A DNA stretch of 64,000 nucleotides from MWBF01 sp040772005 (GTDB lineage: Bacteria; Chloroflexota; Anaerolineae; CG2-30-64-16). The stretch covers positions 372,001 through 436,000 of the forward strand of contig JAXGYZ010000004.1 in the NCBI GenBank assembly GCA_040772005.1. Direction: 5' to 3'. Below, piece after piece: positions 23,783 through 32,490 of the stretch. The first letter of the stretch is position 1. Each line of letters opens with the position of its first letter. The position numbers and the translations under genes are program-made. The notes beneath the pieces were generated by a model. It made no database searches and was not told where the DNA came from. It saw only the letters and a program-made list of their open reading frames with translations.

Positions 23783-26700
23783 TTAGTTGCCCTTTGTCAG
23801 CGCGTAATTGAACACCCCCACGTGGTTCGAATCTGCGAACTCGTTCGAGCTATTCCCCCCGCGCACGACCCAGAAATAGTTGTGAGCCGGATCACCGATA
23901 ACCGTTGTGGTAGGCGCTTGTGGCGTACAAGGCAGCAGCGCTTGACCGCCGGCCACAAAGTAGCCGCACGATCCATCATCCACGTAGCTGAACGGCGCAC
24001 CTTCGCCATAGACCGATTGCAGGTAACTATAGCTATCGATCTGCGTGCCCTGGCCTAGGGCCGGCTCAAAGTACGGGGCCTCGCTGCGCCAGACCTGGTA
24101 CTGGGTCAGCGTCCGGTCGGGATGCTGCCAGGACAGGTTGACCGCGCTGCCTGCGCGAGATATGCCGACGTAGGGCGGATTCGGGGTTGCGTTTGGATCG
24201 ACCGGCAGCCGCAGCCGCATGGCCGGGTCACCGAACAGCACGGTTGTGTCGACGACATCGTGCCAGCTATTGCTATTCGCCAGGAAGTGTTGCTTGGCAG
24301 CAGCGAGCGCATCGCCCACAGGCAGGACTTCGTCCTGGAAGATGGCCTTGACAAGCCCCTGATTCAGCGTCAGCAGCGCGCCCCCGACGTGCAGGCCGCT
24401 GGGCCCAATCGTCGCCGCCGAACCCTGGTTGGCGGTCAGGAGCATGGCCTCGCTGAGCGACCGGTAGTCGCCCGAGCCAGCGGCATTGAGCAGGTTGACG
24501 AAGTAGCCCGTCCAACACGAATAGTCCACAGTCAGCGGCCATTGAGGCGTCGGGGACATGCCCTTGACCGAGAAGATGCTGAAGACTTGCGTGCTGCCCC
24601 ACCGGAACCGCGAGGCATGGCCGAACCATTGGAGCATGACGCTGTCCCCAAGAGCGGCCTTGATGGCATCCAGCATGTCAGGATTGGCTACCTGATAGTC
24701 CGTTTCCCAGTAGACATGGCGGCTATTGTACGACGCGGGCAGCCAATTGAGGCGCACATCCTCGCTGAGCGCCTGGAAGTCGCCCGCCGGGTCGTCCGCC
24801 TGATCTGCCACGAAGCTCACCATCTTCTGCCAGTCGCCGTCCGGCGCATAGTCGGGTCGCGCTGCATCCTCATACCGCAGAATCTTGTCGACCGCTGCGG
24901 TCAACTCTGCCGGGTTCTGCGCGGGGATCCTTCCCAATGCCATATCCGGCATGTAGTCGTCCGGCCCGTTGACGCTGGCATACCGGTTATCCGCCGCGGT
25001 CTCTCCGATCCACGGGTCCACATGGAGCAGATACGGCGGAATCAGGTTGAGCATCGGCGTACCGAGAACGTTCTTGAAGTCATAGTGCCCGTCACCCACG
25101 AGCACGACATAGTGCGGTCGCGGGCCGCCCAGATTCCAGTTGAAATAGGCGTAGGTCAGGAACGCGCGAATCGCCTCCGGGTCGAGCCGGCCGCCGCTGT
25201 ACAGGTCATAGATGTGCTGCACATCGACTTTCGCCACGCGGAGCCCCTGGGCGGTGCGGAAGTCCAGCAGCGGCTGGACGGCATCCCACAGGGAACGATG
25301 GACAATGGCGATGTAGTCATAGTGGTTGGCGGCTGTATTCCAGGCCGGCGCATCGGCCGCCTCTACCGCAGTTGGCGCCAGGAGCGCGGCCTGGCTCGCC
25401 AGGAAGTAACTCGGGGCCGGGCTGCCCGCAGGCCACGCATCCCAGAAATGTACATCATAGCCCGCGCCCGTGTTGATTGCCTGCGGCGTCGCGAGGATAA
25501 CCGGCTGTCGCGGGTCACGGACATCGTAGACCGTCACCTGATCCGCCGTGAAACCCGTCGTCTCGACCCTGACCGATGTATCCGTCGGTGCAAGGTCCAA
25601 CCCTTTGATGTGCAGCCGGTCCTGCTGGGCCTTCGCCAGCGCGGGGTAATCCAGCTCCAACCAGTCGATATACACCGCATAGTCGGTCACTGCCGGCAAC
25701 TGGACGAGCGCGGCTTCGACCGTCAAGGTATTCGGTGTGGCATCGAGCCAGGTCGCCGGCCCGGTGGCCTGCGGGGTATGCCCCACGCGGCCATCCCAGG
25801 CGAACGTTCCCAGCGTGTGGCTGTTCAGGCGCACCTGCACCGACTGGTCAGGCGCAGTCGCCTGCTCCGTGACGCCATACAACTGGCCGCGGAAGGCCAC
25901 CTGCCCGGTCGTCAGGGGATCGAGCAATGCCAGATCGTAGTTCAGCGCACTGACCGTGGTGGTGCCATCAACTGCAAGGGTCGGGCTATCGAAGAAATGG
26001 TCGGCAGTCGACGGCAGGGGATAGTCTCCGAAATAGGCCTCGTCAAACTCGATATGCAGCGTGCGCGTCATGGCCGTCCGCACAGGCTCGCTGCCGGTCG
26101 GCGTGACTGTCCGCTGGGCGATGCGGTCACCGGAGGGTGCGCCGCCGTAGGAGAAGAAGTAGACGTTGTCCCGCATGTAGCGGCCGCGATATGCCTCGGC
26201 ATAGAAGATGACCAGGTCGCCGTCGTTGAATACGCCGTCCGCGTCAAGCACCTGGATATCGATGGGCTGGCCCAGGTAGGTCATCGCGAAGCTGGCGGTG
26301 TCGGCGCCCGCGGGGACTCCCTTAGCGGTCAGGTCCGCGTACGTCAGCCGGTGCATCCCCTCGCTGCTCGTGCGGATGCGCAGGGCGCTGGTCGCGGCCG
26401 GGGCAAGTGCGGCCGCTGGTGCGGCGGCCTCTGCCGCGCCAAGCGGCTCTCCGGCCTGGGCCGCGGTCGGGGTGATCTGGATGCGGAACTCGGGGTAGTA
26501 GCGCAGCTGCCGCGTGACCGGGTTATATTGGAACGGGTAGACGCGCACAGGCAGCAGGCGCTGCTCGCCCTGCCAGATGGGCTCACCGGTCACCACCGGC
26601 GCGACGGGGTGGAAAGCATCCACACCGTAGACCGCGGGATCGGGCCGGTCGATCACCGGCACCGCGGACGGGCGTTCATCCGGCGGCAGCGTGAGCCAGC

Positions 26701-27070
26701 TCGCTGCGCCGCTCACATCGAGGTCCGGCACGGGCACGGCCGGTACCGCTACGCGCGTCTCCAGGAGTTGGCTGCCAGGAGTTTCAAACGCCAACTCCCA
26801 ATCGCCGGTCGGCGGCAGCGCAACCAGCGTGCCATAGACCGGCAGAAGCGGGTGTCCAGGCGTCGTTTCGGCGGCGTAACCAGGTACGGTGATGCCGGTG
26901 TCAGACAGATGATATTCGGGGGTGCGCAGGAGCAGCGTGCTGGGCGTGGCGGTGTCCCTGGCGGACGCGAAAGCCGCGCCAGACGGCGCGGCCAGGCTGA
27001 TCACCAGGATAAAGGCTACCAGAATCCCCCACACTGCACCGCGCCAAAGACGGGGCCGGGGTTCTCGCAT
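23783..27070 (-). CDS. C25-family (gingipain-like) secreted cysteine protease
   Basis: This 1095-residue protein is counted from the ATG at 27068-27070, which has GGAG 6 bases upstream; an in-frame TTG at 27088 is less likely. Residues about 10-36 form a signal peptide or anchor ending near ASA. After a beta-rich prodomain, the peptidase C25 domain spans roughly 590-910. The dyad is His818 (QWFGHASRF) and Cys852 (VDYSCWTGYF), with GPSGLHVGG behind. A fibronectin-III-like domain (about 945-1030) follows. C25 enzymes cleave after Arg or Lys. It is the last gene of the putative RiPP operon, 82 bases after the peptide gene, so it may mature or use the modified peptide. Confidence 0.88.
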   Translation of the reverse strand: MREPRPRLWRGAVWGILVAFILVISLAAPSGAAFASARDTATPSTLLLRTPEYHLSDTGITVPGYAAETTPGHPLLPVYGTLVALPPTGDWELAFETPGSQLLETRVAVPAVPVPDLDVSGAASWLTLPPDERPSAVPVIDRPDPAVYGVDAFHPVAPVVTGEPIWQGEQRLLPVRVYPFQYNPVTRQLRYYPEFRIQITPTAAQAGEPLGAAEAAAPAAALAPAATSALRIRTSSEGMHRLTYADLTAKGVPAGADTASFAMTYLGQPIDIQVLDADGVFNDGDLVIFYAEAYRGRYMRDNVYFFSYGGAPSGDRIAQRTVTPTGSEPVRTAMTRTLHIEFDEAYFGDYPLPSTADHFFDSPTLAVDGTTTVSALNYDLALLDPLTTGQVAFRGQLYGVTEQATAPDQSVQVRLNSHTLGTFAWDGRVGHTPQATGPATWLDATPNTLTVEAALVQLPAVTDYAVYIDWLELDYPALAKAQQDRLHIKGLDLAPTDTSVRVETTGFTADQVTVYDVRDPRQPVILATPQAINTGAGYDVHFWDAWPAGSPAPSYFLASQAALLAPTAVEAADAPAWNTAANHYDYIAIVHRSLWDAVQPLLDFRTAQGLRVAKVDVQHIYDLYSGGRLDPEAIRAFLTYAYFNWNLGGPRPHYVVLVGDGHYDFKNVLGTPMLNLIPPYLLHVDPWIGETAADNRYASVNGPDDYMPDMALGRIPAQNPAELTAAVDKILRYEDAARPDYAPDGDWQKMVSFVADQADDPAGDFQALSEDVRLNWLPASYNSRHVYWETDYQVANPDMLDAIKAALGDSVMLQWFGHASRFRWGSTQVFSIFSVKGMSPTPQWPLTVDYSCWTGYFVNLLNAAGSGDYRSLSEAMLLTANQGSAATIGPSGLHVGGALLTLNQGLVKAIFQDEVLPVGDALAAAKQHFLANSNSWHDVVDTTVLFGDPAMRLRLPVDPNATPNPPYVGISRAGSAVNLSWQHPDRTLTQYQVWRSEAPYFEPALGQGTQIDSYSYLQSVYGEGAPFSYVDDGSCGYFVAGGQALLPCTPQAPTTTVIGDPAHNYFWVVRGGNSSNEFADSNHVGVFNYALTKGN

Positions 27071-27152
27071 TACGATCTCCGTCGCCAATGTACCGCTTCA
27101 ATCCACGATGCCGCGGCAGCATCTTGATACCACGGATACAGGGATACCATGC

Positions 27153-27347
27153 TTACCAGGTTGAAACGCATTGACCGGCACCGCCGGACGTGGTCAGCGG
27201 CCCGATAAAGCCGTTCGGTGCGCCGCCTGGGGGGCCACCCTGGGCGGATACTTCCAGCGACCGTTCCAACACGATGCGCGGCGTTTCCCAGGCCTTGCGC
27301 ACATCCGATATCATCTCATCCCGTGCATTCAGCGCATTTGCGTCCAT
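27153..27347 (-). CDS. candidate RiPP precursor peptide (64 residues)
   Basis: The ATG at 27345-27347 is preceded by GGAGGTCACTCA. The N-terminal half (1-36) is charged, with the segment KAWETPRIVLERSLEVSAQ (18-36). It resembles leader peptides of the W/YxxPxI/L type recognised by PqqD-like domains. The C-terminal part (37-64) is entirely different: rich in Gly, Pro, Ser and Thr, with GG at 37-38, 41-42 and 55-56, one cysteine (Cys60) and ending VSTW. This leader/core split and the position between a radical SAM/SPASM gene and a protease gene support a modified-peptide precursor. The final structure cannot be predicted. Confidence 0.75.
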   Translation of the reverse strand: MDANALNARDEMISDVRKAWETPRIVLERSLEVSAQGGPPGGAPNGFIGPLTTSGGAGQCVSTW

Positions 27348-27445
27348 TGAGTGACCTCCATTATAGCTATGCAGACGAAACAAACTCCACAGTAAGTCCT
27401 CGACGCAGCCTTGCCGGCGCAAATGGCCGAGGATGCAACCCAACA

Positions 27446-28663
27446 CTAGTCCAAGAGTCGAATCGGTTGAGCGAATGATACCCCATCGCTCGCGGGCACA
27501 GATGTTGGCGCCCCACCCATTTTCGCCTGCAAGGGCGTCTCAGGGATCGGCTGCCCTGGGTTAACCTGCGCATAACGCGCCTGCGCCTGCTGACAGGCCG
27601 TCAGGTGACCGCCGTACAGGTCACCGTGTTCCTTCCAGGCGATACCGGCACATCGCCCTTCACAGTAGGTATTCAGCGGACAGACCCGACACTCAGGCAG
27701 ATTGGCCCAGGTGTGGTTGCCCCGCAGCCGCTGCAAGATGGGCGCCGTCGTCCAGATTTCACGGAAGGACTGACGCCGCAGATCTCCTGCCGGGATGCGC
27801 AACTCGATGCACGGATAGACGACACCATAGGGACTGATGAGACAGGACGATAGCCCCACGCCACACGTCCGCGCTGCCGGACCCGGCTGCGTAGGTGTAA
27901 ACGGCGTCTGGTCAGCAACAAAGGCATCCGACATCTGTGCCAGCGACAACTGGTGAAGGCCTGCAACGTTGCTGCCATCATCCGCTGGGGAGACCTTCAA
28001 AACCTGCTCGTAGTATACACCAAGATTTTGCGCCAGGTCAAGCATCTGCATGCGCTCATGCACGTTCAGGTCGAGCAGCAGTGTATTGAGTTTGACCCGC
28101 ACGCCGCGTTCCTGCAGCAGCTTGACGCCCCGCAGGACCCGTTCGAGCGAATGGTGCGAACCTGACACCGCATCGAAGGTCTCCGGCGTGGCGCCCAACA
28201 GGCTGACATCCACCTGCACCGGCGCCAGTTCAGCCAACCGGTCCGCAATGGCCGGCGTAACCAGCGTGGCGTTGGTCTTCAGATCCAGCGCGAAGCCCAG
28301 CTCACGCGCCCGCCCGGCAATGGCAAAGAAGTCGCGGCGTGATAGGATCTCGCCGCCTGTCAGGATCAGGCGCAGCGTGCCCGCTTCGGCCAGTTGCTCA
28401 AGGATGGCATGACACTCTGCCGTTGACAACTCAGGCTGCTTCAAGGGTACATTGTAACACATGATGCAGTTGAGATTGCAAACGTGCGTTAGCTCCCACA
28501 GCACCGTAAAGGGCACGTATTCATGCCCCAGGCGTGACAGCAGAGCTTCATAGGGGTCGCGTGCTTCCGTAACGGCGCCGCAGGCAGGGAAACCACGATC
28601 CAGCGGCGCCGCTGAATCGACGGTAACGGATCCTAGATTCAGATGAAGCGGAACGTTCGCCAT
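27446..28663 (-). CDS. radical SAM/SPASM peptide maturase
   Basis: This protein has 405 residues from the ATG at 28661-28663; a GTG at 28703-28705 would add 14. The radical SAM motif HVCNLNCIMCY gives CxxxCxxC at Cys62, 66 and 69, and the glycine-rich LILTGGE segment lies near 102. The C-terminal SPASM domain is complete: CGVGLSSCLISPYGVVYPC, then CRVCPLNTYCEGRC (CX2CX5CX3C) and a late TAC cysteine, enough for two auxiliary 4Fe-4S clusters. Such enzymes install thioether, C-C or other cross-links in ribosomal peptides. It lies between the PqqD-like gene and the peptide gene. Confidence 0.92.
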   Translation of the reverse strand: MANVPLHLNLGSVTVDSAAPLDRGFPACGAVTEARDPYEALLSRLGHEYVPFTVLWELTHVCNLNCIMCYNVPLKQPELSTAECHAILEQLAEAGTLRLILTGGEILSRRDFFAIAGRARELGFALDLKTNATLVTPAIADRLAELAPVQVDVSLLGATPETFDAVSGSHHSLERVLRGVKLLQERGVRVKLNTLLLDLNVHERMQMLDLAQNLGVYYEQVLKVSPADDGSNVAGLHQLSLAQMSDAFVADQTPFTPTQPGPAARTCGVGLSSCLISPYGVVYPCIELRIPAGDLRRQSFREIWTTAPILQRLRGNHTWANLPECRVCPLNTYCEGRCAGIAWKEHGDLYGGHLTACQQAQARYAQVNPGQPIPETPLQAKMGGAPTSVPASDGVSFAQPIRLLD

Positions 28664-28740
28664 ATCACCAATACACCCTTCTCGCACGCTGACCTGAACA
28701 CGCACGCAAATAAAGCAACACTACTATATACTAATCCGCA

Positions 28741-29025
28741 TCATTCGGCAAAAGTCAGAAGCCCCTTGGCCGCCAGCGCATCCACAAACTCCTCGACTTC
28801 GGCCCGCGCAGCGGACAACTCGACGGCATACTCCTCCGTCAACTGCCGCGCAATCTCCTCGACGGTGCGTTGGCCGTCTGCCAGTTCCCAGATGCGCGAC
28901 CCAACCGGATTGAACATGCGCACCATGTTCTCCGCAGGGCTGATGACCACCGCTTCGCCGCTGAACACGCGTGCGGCCGTGCGCGGATGATGTTTGGGCC
29001 TGCGCTGATCGCCGCTTCCGTCCAA
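28741..29025 (-). CDS. PqqD-like RiPP recognition element protein
   Basis: This 94-residue protein has the PqqD fold pattern: VVISPAENMVRMFNPVGSRIWELADGQRTVEEIARQLTEEY followed by a helix VEEFVDALAAKGLL. In PqqD families the FNxxGxxIWxLxDGxxTxxEI motif is diagnostic. They bind the leader of a precursor and present it to the radical SAM enzyme. The start is TTG at 29023-29025 behind GAGGTGACAC. It is the first gene of the operon, with a good promoter 45 bases upstream. Confidence 0.9.
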   Translation of the reverse strand: MDGSGDQRRPKHHPRTAARVFSGEAVVISPAENMVRMFNPVGSRIWELADGQRTVEEIARQLTEEYAVELSAARAEVEEFVDALAAKGLLTFAE

Positions 29026-29069
29026 GTGTCACCTCTTTCTGCCGGACGTGCAAGTACATTGCCGCGGCC

Positions 29070-29098
29070 AGTATAGCGGCAGACCGGCCCGGCGTCAA
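29070..29098 (-). promoter_or_regulatory. promoter of the PqqD/radical SAM/peptide/C25 operon
   Basis: On the minus strand TTGACG (29098-29093), a 17-base spacer and TATACT (29075-29070) lie 45 bases upstream of the PqqD-like start. This makes the four genes likely to be one transcript. Confidence 0.7.
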
Positions 29099-29124
29099 CG
29101 CAGCAAGCTTACAATGCACAAAAG

Positions 29125-29139
29125 TGGTATAATGTACCA
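29125..29139 (+). promoter_or_regulatory. -10 box and small palindrome upstream of rnj
   Basis: TATAAT at 29128-29133 is a perfect -10, but no -35 is recognisable at the right distance. It sits in the palindrome TGGTA-TAATG-TACCA (29125-29139), which could be a regulator site. The transcript would start about 45 bases before the rnj ATG. Confidence 0.4.
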
Positions 29140-29184
29140 TAACGTTTACGTACGGATCGTGCACAACAATCGAGGTAGTCAACC

Positions 29185-30846
29185 ATGACAGACAAACTGC
29201 GGGTGGTCTCGCTGGGCGGCCTGGGCGAGGTCGGCAAGAACATGATGCTGTTCGAGTACGGCAACACGCTTATCGTCGCGGATGCCGGCATCATGTTTCC
29301 GGAACACGATATGCTGGGCATCGACCTGGTCATCCCGGACTTTACGTATTTGCGCCAGAACGCGGCCCGGGTGGCCGCGGTCATCATCACCCACGGACAC
29401 GAGGACCACATCGGCGCGCTGCCCTACCTGCTCAACGACGTGCTGCCTGCGAACACGCCGGTTTATGCGACGCGGCTTGCCGGCGGGCTGATCCAGGCCA
29501 AGCTGGCCGAGTATCCGGGCCGCGAGGCCCTCAACCTGCGCCGCATCCTGCCGGGCGAGTCGTTCACGGTGGGCCCTTTCCGCGTGGAGTTCCTCGCCAT
29601 TACCCACTCGATCCCCGACGGCGTCGGGCTGGCGCTGCATACGCCCATCGGCACCGTCGTGCACACCGGCGACTTCAAGTTCGACTACACGCCTGTGCGC
29701 GGGGGCCAGCCGGGGTTTGCGCGGCTGGGTGAGTTGGGTGCGCAGGGCGTGCTCGCGCTGTTCAGCGATTCCACAGGCGCCGAACGGGCCGGCTATACCC
29801 TGTCCGAAGCGGTCATCGAACCCGCCTTCGACCAGATCTTCCGCAACGCTAAGGGCCGCATCATCGTAGCAACCTTCGCCTCCCTGCTCAGTCGGGTTCA
29901 GCAAGTGTTCGATGCAGCGCAACGGTATGGCCGGGTCGTGGCCGTGGCAGGCTATTCGATGGTCAAGACCACCGAGATCGCGCGCGAGCTGGGCCATCTG
30001 CAGGCCGCGCCGGATCTGATGGTCGACCTGTGGGAGGCGCTGCGCCTGCCCGACGAACGCGTCGCAATCGTCACGACCGGCAGCCAGGGCCAGCCGGAAG
30101 CCGCGCTGGCCCGCATGGCCGAGGGCACGCACCGCCAAATCGAGGTCAAGCCCGGCGACACCGTGGTTGTGTCTTCGACGCCCATTCCCGGCAACGAGGA
30201 AGAGGTCGCGCGCGTCATCAACCGGCTGATTGCGCGCGGGGCCGAAGTCATCTACCCGCCGCTGATGCCGGTGCATGTCTCCGGCCACGCCAGCCAGGAA
30301 GAACTCAAGCTGATGCTGTCGCTCATCCGGCCCCGCTTCTTCGTGCCCATCCACGGCGAGCTGCGCCATCTGCACGCGCACGCGCGGCTGGCCGAGCGCC
30401 TGGGCATCCCGCGCGAGAATACGTTCATCATCGAAAACGGCACGGTGCTCGAATTCACCAAAGACACCGCGCAGGTGGTGGACCAGGTGCCTAGCGGCAA
30501 CGTCTTCGTGCAAGGCTCCGGCGTCGGCGACATTGGTCCGAAGGTGATGGCCGAGCGCGAGATCCTGGCGCGCGATGGCTTCGTCATCGCCGTCATCCCG
30601 GTCAGTCCCACGACGGGTGAACCGAACGGCCGGCCGGAGCTGGTTTCGCGCGGCTTTGTCTATCTGCGGGAGAGCGGGGAACTGCTGGATCGCGCCGCGG
30701 AGCGTGCCTGGGCCGCGCTCCAGGGCAGCAGCCTGAAGCGGCGGCAGGCCATCGTCGAGCGCACGCAAGACGTGCTCAACAAGTTCTTCTACGAGGAAAC
30801 CCGCCGCCGGCCAATGGTGGTCGGCGTGGTGGCACAGCGGGGATAA
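29185..30846 (+). CDS. rnj: ribonuclease J
   Basis: This 553-residue metallo-beta-lactamase/beta-CASP RNase degrades and matures RNA by 5' exonuclease and endonuclease action. Motif 2 ITHGHEDHIGALPYLL lies near residues 70-85, THSIPDG near 140 and the HTGDFKFDYTPV motif near 155. The beta-CASP segment contains TTGSQGQPEAALARM near 296, and the motif HVSGHASQEELKLM lies near 365. The C-terminal domain is complete. An ATG after GAGGTAGTCAACC is the start. It faces RNase Y convergently across a shared hairpin. Confidence 0.96.
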   Translation: MTDKLRVVSLGGLGEVGKNMMLFEYGNTLIVADAGIMFPEHDMLGIDLVIPDFTYLRQNAARVAAVIITHGHEDHIGALPYLLNDVLPANTPVYATRLAGGLIQAKLAEYPGREALNLRRILPGESFTVGPFRVEFLAITHSIPDGVGLALHTPIGTVVHTGDFKFDYTPVRGGQPGFARLGELGAQGVLALFSDSTGAERAGYTLSEAVIEPAFDQIFRNAKGRIIVATFASLLSRVQQVFDAAQRYGRVVAVAGYSMVKTTEIARELGHLQAAPDLMVDLWEALRLPDERVAIVTTGSQGQPEAALARMAEGTHRQIEVKPGDTVVVSSTPIPGNEEEVARVINRLIARGAEVIYPPLMPVHVSGHASQEELKLMLSLIRPRFFVPIHGELRHLHAHARLAERLGIPRENTFIIENGTVLEFTKDTAQVVDQVPSGNVFVQGSGVGDIGPKVMAEREILARDGFVIAVIPVSPTTGEPNGRPELVSRGFVYLRESGELLDRAAERAWAALQGSSLKRRQAIVERTQDVLNKFFYEETRRRPMVVGVVAQRG

Positions 30847-30849
30847 GAG

Positions 30850-30896
30850 AGCAACCTCACCCCGTGCGGCCGAAGGCCGCACGGGGTGAGGTTGCT
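30850..30896. terminator. 22-bp perfect hairpin between convergent rnj and rny
   Basis: The arms at 30850-30871 and 30875-30896 match perfectly around the loop GAA. The rny stop codon (30897-30895) touches its edge and the rnj stop lies 4 bases before it. There is no T-run, so it would act as a bidirectional structure for both mRNA ends. Confidence 0.7.
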
Positions 30897-32466
30897 ACTT
30901 CGCCGTCTCCACGGCCCGCGTCTCGCGGACGACCATCACCTTGATCTGCCCCGGATACTCCAGGTTGTCCTCGATGCGCTTGGCGATGTCTTTCGCCAGC
31001 CGGATCGAGGCCAGGTCATCCACATCTTCCGGCTTCACGATCACGCGCACCTCGCGGCCCGCCTGAATCGCGTAAGTCTGCTGCACCCCCTTGAAGGAGT
31101 TGCCGATATCCTCAAGCGCCTGGATGCGCTTCACGTAGGTCTCCAGCGCCTCGCGCCGCGCGCCCGGCCGCGAGCCGGAGATGGCATCGGCCGCGGTCGC
31201 AATCGCCGCCTCGACAGAGAGCTGGTCAACCTCGTGGTGATGCGAGGCAATGATGTTGACGACTTCGGCGGGCACACCGTAACGCTTCGCGAGATCCGCG
31301 CCGACCTGCGCGTGCGCGCCTTCCACCTCATGGCTGACGGCCTTGCCGATGTCGTGCAGCAGCGCGCCCATCTTCGCCGTGTGCACATTGGCGCCCATCT
31401 CTGCGGCCAGCATGGCCGCGATGTGCGTCGCTTCCACCGCATGGGCGAGCTGGTTCTGGCCGTAGCTCGTGCGGTACCTCAGCCGGCCCAACAGCTTGAC
31501 GATCTCCGGGTGGAGCATCTGCATGCCGACCTCGATGACCGCCTGCTCGCCCGCATCCTTGATGGACTTCTCGACCTCTTGCTGGGCCTTCTCGACTTCC
31601 TTCTCGATGCGCGCCGGATGGATGCGGCCATCCTGGACGAGGCGACTCAGGGCAATGCGTGCGACCTCACGACGAATCGGGTCAAAACTGGAAACGATGA
31701 TGGCTTCGGGGGTGTCATCGACCACCAGGTCCACGCCCGTGACCTGCTCGATGGCCCGGATGTTGCGACCCTGCCGCCCGATAATGCGGCCCTTCATTTC
31801 GTCGTTCGGCAGCGGCACGCTGGTCACGGTCGTCTCAGAGACGTGATCGGACGCGACGCGCTCCAGCACACGGGTGATGATCTGGCGGGCGCGCTCGTCA
31901 GCCTCGGCCATGGCCGTAGCCTCGACCTCGCGAATCTTGCGCGCCATCTCCTGGCGGGTGTTCTGCTCCACCAGGGTCAGCAACTCCTGCCGGGCTTCCT
32001 CCTGGGTCATCGACGCGACCCGTTCGAGCTCGGCGCGATGGTCATCCTCGATCTTCGCCAGGTCAGCCTCGCGCTTGTCGAGCTTGGCCTGGCGCTGGTC
32101 CAGCTTCCGGTTGCGCAGCTCCAACTGCTCCAGACGGCCGTCCAGCGATTCCTGGCGGCGCTGCAGGCGTTCTTCCGCGCGATCGACCTCGCGGCGGCGC
32201 CGGAGCAATTCTTGCTCCGCTTCTTCAATGACCTGAACTCTTTGCTCCTGTGCAGCCAGTTCGATGGTTTTGGCCCGGCTCTCCGCCTCGGCCATCATTC
32301 GCTTCGCCTCGATTTCGGCGTTGCGGGTGATGGCGTCAGCCTCGTTGCGGGCCTGCAACTGGCGGGACTTCATCAGCAGATAGCCGATGACTCCCCCGGC
32401 AACCATGGCTACCAGGAAGATCAGCAGGTCCACCACGATACGTAGGCCTGGACTTCCTGCAAACAT
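30895..32466 (-). CDS. rny: ribonuclease Y
   Basis: This 523-residue membrane-anchored endoribonuclease initiates mRNA decay. An N-terminal membrane helix (about 9-31) is followed by a long charged coiled coil (about 35-200). The KH domain has GRIIGRQGRNIRAIEQVTGVDLVVDDTPE near 220. The HD domain has HAVEATHIAAMLAAEMG and LLHDIGKAVSHEVEGAHAQVGADLAKRYGVP around 340-385. All domains have normal length. It is 24 bases downstream of recX, so recX and rny probably share a transcript. Confidence 0.97.
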   Translation of the reverse strand: MFAGSPGLRIVVDLLIFLVAMVAGGVIGYLLMKSRQLQARNEADAITRNAEIEAKRMMAEAESRAKTIELAAQEQRVQVIEEAEQELLRRRREVDRAEERLQRRQESLDGRLEQLELRNRKLDQRQAKLDKREADLAKIEDDHRAELERVASMTQEEARQELLTLVEQNTRQEMARKIREVEATAMAEADERARQIITRVLERVASDHVSETTVTSVPLPNDEMKGRIIGRQGRNIRAIEQVTGVDLVVDDTPEAIIVSSFDPIRREVARIALSRLVQDGRIHPARIEKEVEKAQQEVEKSIKDAGEQAVIEVGMQMLHPEIVKLLGRLRYRTSYGQNQLAHAVEATHIAAMLAAEMGANVHTAKMGALLHDIGKAVSHEVEGAHAQVGADLAKRYGVPAEVVNIIASHHHEVDQLSVEAAIATAADAISGSRPGARREALETYVKRIQALEDIGNSFKGVQQTYAIQAGREVRVIVKPEDVDDLASIRLAKDIAKRIEDNLEYPGQIKVMVVRETRAVETAK

Positions 32467-32490
32467 TGGGGGTTCCTCACTTTCACATCA

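Noticed and set aside
27355..27370. A TATAAT immediately upstream of the precursor peptide gene
   Set aside because: It lies too close to the ribosome-binding site and start codon and no -35 stands at the right distance, so it is unlikely to be a separate promoter.
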